From the NCBI RefSeq assembly GCF_010977575.1, contig NZ_CP048812.1:1240001-1304000 (forward strand): a stretch of 64,000 nucleotides of DNA, in the 5' to 3' direction. The position numbers were made by a program, and so were the translations under genes. Source of the DNA: Halomonas socia (lineage in GTDB: Bacteria > Pseudomonadota > Gammaproteobacteria > Pseudomonadales > Halomonadaceae). This document shows, piece by piece, positions 59,644-64,000 of the stretch (position 1 is its first letter; every line of letters starts with the position of its first letter). The notes below the pieces were generated by a model that did no database searches, was not told the DNA's origin, and saw only the letters and a list, made by a program, of their open reading frames with translations.

Positions 59644-59657
59644 ATTAGCGTGCTAAT
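59644..59657. promoter_or_regulatory. Inverted repeat ATTAGC-GT-GCTAAT between parB and atpI
   Basis: A perfect 14-base inverted repeat with a two-base centre, in the 220-base gap between the parB stop and atpI. On the minus strand it is followed by GGGTTTT, so it could be a weak parB terminator; it could equally be an operator in the atp promoter region. I cannot decide between these. Confidence 0.4.
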
Positions 59658-59677
59658 TTGATAAGCGCGCCTTACGC

Positions 59678-60592
59678 TCAGCGAATATGCTCGAGAATGC
59701 CGTCCAGCTCGTCGAGGCTGGCGTAACGAATGGTCAGTCGCCCCTTGCCGCCGCGGCCGTGCTGAATCTTGACCGGCGCACCCAGCAGATCGCCAAGCCG
59801 TGTTTCGAGACGCGCCACGTCGGGACTGGGGGCGGGTTTATCGGCCTTCTTGGGTTCGCCGGCAGCGATGCGCTTGACCAGGGCCTCGGTATCGCGAACC
59901 GTAAGATCGCGGTTGACCACCTCGTGGGCGGCGCGGCGCTGCTTGGCACCGCTCAGCGAGAGCAGTGCCCGGGCGTGGCCCATGTCCAGGTCGCCACGCT
60001 CGAGCAGTGTCTGTACTTCCGGGTCGAGGGCCATCAGGCGCAGCAGGTTGGCTACCTGGGCACGCGACTTGCCCACCGCGTCGGCGGTCTGCTGCTGGGT
60101 CAGTTCGAACTCTTCCATCAGCCGCTTGAGCGCCATCGCCTCTTCCATCGGATTGAGGTTTTCGCGCTGAATGTTCTCGATCAGCGCCAGCGCCAGCGCA
60201 GCCTGATCGCTGACCTCGCGGATCACTGCCGGAATAGTGTCCAGCTCGGCCAGCTGGGCGGCGCGCCAGCGCCGTTCGCCGGCGATGATCTCATAGCGTG
60301 CCTCGCCGACCGGACGTACCACGATCGGCTGCATCACGCCCTGAGCGCGGATCGAGTCGGCGAGTTCCTCCAGCGCTTCAGGCTGGATATCGCGGCGCGG
60401 CTGATACTTGCCGCGACTCAGCTGTCCCAGTGGCAGGCGCTCGAGGCGCTCTTCCGCGGCCGCCGCTACGGCCTCAGCAGGATCACTGCCGGCCACGAGG
60501 TCGACCTCGACCAGCGGCTCGCCGTCGCGGCGTCTGGCGCCACCGCCGATCAGGGCATCCAGGCCACGTCCCAGGGCACGTTTACGGGTCAT
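59678..60592 (-). CDS. parB: Chromosome partitioning protein ParB
   Basis: A 304-residue CTP-dependent DNA clamp that loads at parS and organises the origin region. It begins MTRKRALGRGLDALIGGG. The nuclease-like CTP-binding fold has IIAGERRWRAAQLAELDT (GERRxRA motif) and the ALALIENIQRENLNPMEEA block. The helix-turn-helix is FELTQQQTADAVGKSRAQVA, and a C-terminal dimer domain ends YASLDELDGILEHIR. The ATG at 60592 has GAGGA nine bases upstream. It is 33 bases after parA. I found no parS-like palindrome in this window. Confidence 0.96.
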   Translation of the reverse strand: MTRKRALGRGLDALIGGGARRRDGEPLVEVDLVAGSDPAEAVAAAAEERLERLPLGQLSRGKYQPRRDIQPEALEELADSIRAQGVMQPIVVRPVGEARYEIIAGERRWRAAQLAELDTIPAVIREVSDQAALALALIENIQRENLNPMEEAMALKRLMEEFELTQQQTADAVGKSRAQVANLLRLMALDPEVQTLLERGDLDMGHARALLSLSGAKQRRAAHEVVNRDLTVRDTEALVKRIAAGEPKKADKPAPSPDVARLETRLGDLLGAPVKIQHGRGGKGRLTIRYASLDELDGILEHIR

Positions 60593-60625
60593 CGGCACTT
60601 CCTCACTGGCAGATGGCGATATCGC

Positions 60626-61396
60626 TTACAGCGACAGTCGACGAATCAGTTCCTTGGCCAGCACCCGGTGGGCCTGGCTGCCGCGCGAAAACCGCGCGTA
60701 CTTGGTGACCGGCAGGCCGTGGCTGGGCGCCTCGGCGACTCGCACATTGCGCGGAATGGTGGTTTTGAGCAGGGTGTCGCCGAAGTAGTCGCGCAGTTGC
60801 TTGCTGATATCGCGGGTCAAGCTGTTACGCGAGTCGAACATGGTGCGCACGATGCCCAGGATCTCGAGGTCAGGGTTCACGCTGTCCTTGATCTGCTCGA
60901 CGGTATCGAGCAGCGCCGAGAGCCCTTCGAGGGCGTAAAACTCGCACTGCAGCGGAATCAACAGCCCATCCGCCGCGGTCAGCGCATTGACGGTGAGCAT
61001 GTTGAGCGACGGCGGGCAGTCGATCAGCACTACATCGTACTCGGCGGCCAGCTCGCGTATGGCGTCGAGCAGGCAGCGCTCACGCCCCTGGTCGCGGTCG
61101 AGCAGGTCGACCTCGGCAGCGGTCAGGTCGCCGTTGCCGGGCAGCAGCGCATAGCCGGCCTGCGGGCAGTCGAGAATCACCTCGGTGGCGCGCTTGTCGC
61201 CCATCAGCACGTCGAGCACGCTGCCGTCGAGCTCATGCTTGTCGATACCGCTGCCCATGGTGGCATGCCCCTGGGGATCGAGATCGATCAGCAGCACGCG
61301 TCGATCCAGCGCCGCCAGGCTGGCGGCAAGATTGACGGCGGTGGTGGTCTTGCCCACGCCACCCTTCTGATTGGTCAAGGCGATGATCTTGGTCAC
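60626..61396 (-). CDS. parA: Chromosome partitioning ATPase ParA (Soj)
   Basis: A 256-residue deviant-Walker ATPase that positions ParB-bound origins. The P-loop is ALTNQKGGVGKTTTAVNLAA (K11 signature lysine and K16), with LLIDLDPQGHATMGSG and VVLIDCPPSLNMLTVNAL. The start is GTG 61396 with GGAAGG upstream; the open frame continues 55 codons upstream into rsmG and is not used. It lies between rsmG and parB, the normal order. Confidence 0.96.
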   Translation of the reverse strand: MTKIIALTNQKGGVGKTTTAVNLAASLAALDRRVLLIDLDPQGHATMGSGIDKHELDGSVLDVLMGDKRATEVILDCPQAGYALLPGNGDLTAAEVDLLDRDQGRERCLLDAIRELAAEYDVVLIDCPPSLNMLTVNALTAADGLLIPLQCEFYALEGLSALLDTVEQIKDSVNPDLEILGIVRTMFDSRNSLTRDISKQLRDYFGDTLLKTTIPRNVRVAEAPSHGLPVTKYARFSRGSQAHRVLAKELIRRLSL

Positions 61397-61436
61397 GAGC
61401 GACTTCCTTCCTTGTGCCGGCCTGCCGGGGGCAGAC

Positions 61437-62075
61437 CTAGGTGAGCGCGTGGCGTTCGAGTACCAGCAGCTGTCGCTGAGCGCTCTCGAAGGGGACCTGC
61501 AGCGCATGGCGACGACGCAGTATGACGCCCGACGGCAGTCCTGCCAGTTCGTCGTCGGCACCGGGCCCTTTCATCGCCAGCCACTGCCCCGCAGGGGCAA
61601 GCAGATGATCGCTCAGCGCCACGAAATCATCGAGGCTGGCGAAGGCGCGTGAAATCACCTGGTCGAAGAGCTGCGCCTCGAGTGCCTCGACCCGCGCCTG
61701 AATCGGCGTCACGTTGTCGAGTCCCAATTCCAGCACAGCCTGGCGTTGAAAGCGTACTTTCTTGCCATTGCTGTCGAGCAGGCTGACCTGAAGCCGAGGC
61801 GCCAGGATCGCCAATACCAGCCCGGGAAACCCGGGTCCAGCGCCCACGTCGAGCAGCCTCGGGCCGCCGACGAAGGGCAGTACCGCGGCGCTGTCGAGCA
61901 GGTGACGAGGCACCATTTCCTCCAGCGAGCGTATCGCGGTGAGGTTATAGGCGCGGTTCCACTTGTGCAACAGGCTGAGCAGGCCGAGGAGCTGCTCGCG
62001 CTGGGTGTCGTCGGGGGTGATCTGGAGTCGCCGGAGCCCTTCGTCCAGCCGAGCAGCAATGCCAGCATCGATCAT
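61437..62075 (-). CDS. rsmG: 16S rRNA (guanine527-N7)-methyltransferase RsmG (GidB)
   Basis: A 212-residue SAM-dependent methyltransferase acting on G527 of 16S rRNA; its loss gives low-level streptomycin resistance. The SAM motif is [18 protein letters not shown], preceded by [20 protein letters not shown] and followed by [15 protein letters not shown]. The ATG overlaps the mnmG stop by four bases. parA follows. Confidence 0.96.
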   Translation of the reverse strand: MIDAGIAARLDEGLRRLQITPDDTQREQLLGLLSLLHKWNRAYNLTAIRSLEEMVPRHLLDSAAVLPFVGGPRLLDVGAGPGFPGLVLAILAPRLQVSLLDSNGKKVRFQRQAVLELGLDNVTPIQARVEALEAQLFDQVISRAFASLDDFVALSDHLLAPAGQWLAMKGPGADDELAGLPSGVILRRRHALQVPFESAQRQLLVLERHALT

Positions 62076-63976
62076 CCGTTGGCCACCCGAGTGTCGTCGA
62101 GCAGGCGGCGTTTCTTGAGATGAACCAGCAGGATCGATACCGCCGCCGGGGTGACGCCGGCGATTCGCCCAGCCTGGGCCAGGGTCTCCGGCCGCGCTGC
62201 GCTGAGTTTCTGGCGGATCTCGTGGGATAGCCCTTCGACCTGCTCGAAGTCGAGTTCGGCGGGCAGTGGCGTGGCCTCGTGGCGCTTGAGCTTGTCGATC
62301 TCGTGCTGCTGGCGAGCGATGTAGCCCTGGTACTTGGCCTGGATCTGGACCTGCTCGGCGACGGCGTCGTCATCGACCGGCTGCCCTTCGATGCCGGGCA
62401 GGGAGGCCAGGTCGCGATAGTCGAGCTCGGGTCGCTTGAGCAGGTCGAGCAGCGAATACTCGTGGCCCAGCGGCTTGCCGGTCTTGTCGGCGATAGCGTC
62501 ACCGGCGGCGGTGCCCGGCTGTACCCAGCTGGCCTTGAGCCGTGCCTGCTCGCGTTCGACGGCTTCACGCTTGGCGCAGAAGGCCGTCCAGCGGTCATCG
62601 TCGATCAGGCCCAACCCACGGCCAATTTCGGTCAAGCGCAGGTCGGCGTTGTCTTCGCGCAGCAGCAAGCGATACTCGGCGCGTGAGGTAAACATCCGAT
62701 AGGGTTCCTGGGTGCCCATGGTGATCAGGTCGTCTACCAGCACTCCCAGGTAGGCCTCGTCACGCCGCGGCGACCAGCTGTCTAGCCCCTTGGCACGCCG
62801 CGCAGCGTTGAGACCTGCCAGCAGGCCCTGGGCGCCGGCCTCCTCATAGCCGGTAGTGCCGTTGATCTGCCCGGCAAAGAACAGGTTGTGGATAAACTTG
62901 GTCTCCAGCGAGTGCTTCAGATCACGCGGATCGAAGAAATCGTACTCGATGGCGTAGCCGGGCCGGGTGACATGGGCATTCTCCAGTCCCTTGATCGAAC
63001 GCACGACCTGCAGTTGCACATCGAAAGGCAGCGAGGTGGAGATCCCGTTGGGATAGAGCTCGTGGGTATCCAGTCCCTCGGGTTCGACGAATATCTGATG
63101 ACTGGCCTTGTCGGCGAAGCGATGGACCTTGTCCTCGATCGACGGACAGTAGCGCGGCCCCACGCCTTCGATGACGCCGGAGTACATCGGCGAGCGGTCG
63201 AGATTGGCGAGGATGATCTCGTGGGTACGCGCGTTGGTGTGAGCGATATGACAGCTGACCTGGCGCGGGTGCATCCCGCGTTCACCGAGGTAGGACATCA
63301 CCGGGGTGGGGCTGTCGCCGGGCTGCTCCTCGAGCTGGCTGAAATCGACGCTCTTGGCGTCCAGCCGCGGTGGTGTACCGGTTTTCAGCCGTGCCACGTT
63401 GAACGGCAGCGCCCGCAGCCGCTCTGCCAGGGCATTGGACGGCGGGTCACCGGCACGCCCGCCGCGGCTCCGGTCGAGGCCGATATGGATCACCCCACCG
63501 AGGAAGGTTCCGGTGCATAGCACCACGCTCTCGGCGTGAAAGCGGATGCCGGTTTCAGTGATCACGCCGCGCACGCTGTCGCCATCGACGATCAGGTCGC
63601 CGGCGGCCTGCTGGAACAGCGTCAGGTTGGGCTGCTGCTCGAGCATTCCGCGAATCGCGGCCTTGTAGCGGACCCGATCGGCCTGAGCGCGAGTGGCCCG
63701 CACTGCCGGCCCCTTGCGAGCATTGAGCACCCGGAACTGGATTCCTCCCCGGTCGGTGGCCAGCGCCATGGCACCGCCCAACGCATCGATCTCCTTGACC
63801 AGATGACTCTTGCCGATCCCGCCGATGGCGGGATTGCAGGACATCTGGCCGAGGGTCTCGATGTTATGGGTCAGCAGCAGGGTCTGACAGCCCATGCGAG
63901 CGGAGGCCAGAGCGGCTTCGGTTCCCGCATGGCCACCGCCGATGACGATCACGTCAAAGCGGTCGGGGTAATCCAC
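62072..63976 (-). CDS. mnmG: tRNA uridine-34 carboxymethylaminomethyl modification enzyme MnmG (GidA)
   Basis: A 634-residue FAD enzyme that, with MnmE, modifies U34 of several tRNAs. The FAD motif is [20 protein letters not shown], followed by [20 protein letters not shown], with the conserved [20 protein letters not shown]-type block (here [19 protein letters not shown]) and [20 protein letters not shown]. The start is GTG 63976 with GAGGTG upstream. It begins the minus-strand mnmG-rsmG-parA-parB run; only 24 bases precede it before the right edge. Confidence 0.96.
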   Translation of the reverse strand: MDYPDRFDVIVIGGGHAGTEAALASARMGCQTLLLTHNIETLGQMSCNPAIGGIGKSHLVKEIDALGGAMALATDRGGIQFRVLNARKGPAVRATRAQADRVRYKAAIRGMLEQQPNLTLFQQAAGDLIVDGDSVRGVITETGIRFHAESVVLCTGTFLGGVIHIGLDRSRGGRAGDPPSNALAERLRALPFNVARLKTGTPPRLDAKSVDFSQLEEQPGDSPTPVMSYLGERGMHPRQVSCHIAHTNARTHEIILANLDRSPMYSGVIEGVGPRYCPSIEDKVHRFADKASHQIFVEPEGLDTHELYPNGISTSLPFDVQLQVVRSIKGLENAHVTRPGYAIEYDFFDPRDLKHSLETKFIHNLFFAGQINGTTGYEEAGAQGLLAGLNAARRAKGLDSWSPRRDEAYLGVLVDDLITMGTQEPYRMFTSRAEYRLLLREDNADLRLTEIGRGLGLIDDDRWTAFCAKREAVEREQARLKASWVQPGTAAGDAIADKTGKPLGHEYSLLDLLKRPELDYRDLASLPGIEGQPVDDDAVAEQVQIQAKYQGYIARQQHEIDKLKRHEATPLPAELDFEQVEGLSHEIRQKLSAARPETLAQAGRIAGVTPAAVSILLVHLKKRRLLDDTRVANG

Positions 63977-64000
63977 GTTGCACCTCGAATGGCACCGCTG

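Noticed and set aside
59458-61436. parS site near parAB
   Set aside because: No TGTTYCACGTGRAACA-like palindrome was found around parAB or elsewhere in the window.

Overview
The window looks like a chromosomal segment of a halophilic gammaproteobacterium, most likely Halomonas or a close relative. The grounds are high GC, acidic proteins, and a gene order (gmk-rpoZ-spoT-ridA ... oxyR-recG ... HU-rubB-ubiC-ubiA-phoB-phoR ... phoU-pstB-pstA-pstC-pstS) that, from memory, follows the Pseudomonas/Oceanospirillales layout. The F0F1 operon next to parAB-rsmG-mnmG is the usual arrangement near the replication origin. I see no tRNA, rRNA, CRISPR array, prophage or intact insertion sequence, and no gene-free stretch longer than 300 bases.

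Region 1 (1-9.4 kb) is a phosphonate utilisation cluster. phnCDE1E2-phnF-phnGHIJK and the start of phnL (ABC uptake, GntR repressor, C-P lyase core) read on the minus strand, followed by phnX (phosphonoacetaldehyde hydrolase). Two copies of a TGTCTAGA-type site, one before phnC and one over the phnF start codon, are candidate PhnF operators. The transporter part (about 4.7-8.5 kb) looks more AT-rich than the rest.

Region 2 (9.6-25.8 kb) is core housekeeping: gmk-rpoZ-spoT, ridA, a PagL-like lipid A deacylase, an SDR protein, oxyR-recG, a YccS-type FUSC membrane protein, a small SCP2-like protein, HU, rubredoxin reductase, ubiC-ubiA and the phoB-phoR phosphate sensor, preceded by a good Pho box.

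Region 3 (26-38.7 kb) holds a complete peptide-type (Dpp/Opp) ABC transporter on the plus strand, convergent with pstSCAB-phoU-cysZ on the minus strand. PstA and PstC both carry large periplasmic insertions.

Region 4 (38.7-47.4 kb) has a solitary Tat-dependent TRAP solute-binding protein bracketed by two inverted copies of a short repeat with shared ends, then uvrD, hexR, a small unknown protein, a DUF72 protein, and glmS-glmR.

Region 5 (47.4-64 kb) has uppP-apbE-glmU (ending at a clear terminator), mgtE, the full atpIBEFHAGDC operon, parAB, rsmG and mnmG.

The most important caution is that four genes (phnH, ubiA, glmS, atpD) each need exactly one extra base to read through, and in every case the missing base lies in a C/G homopolymer. 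Two of them, atpD and glmS, are normally essential. The shared pattern points to under-called homopolymers in this sequence rather than four real mutations. Biologically they should be treated as intact genes until the sequence is checked.
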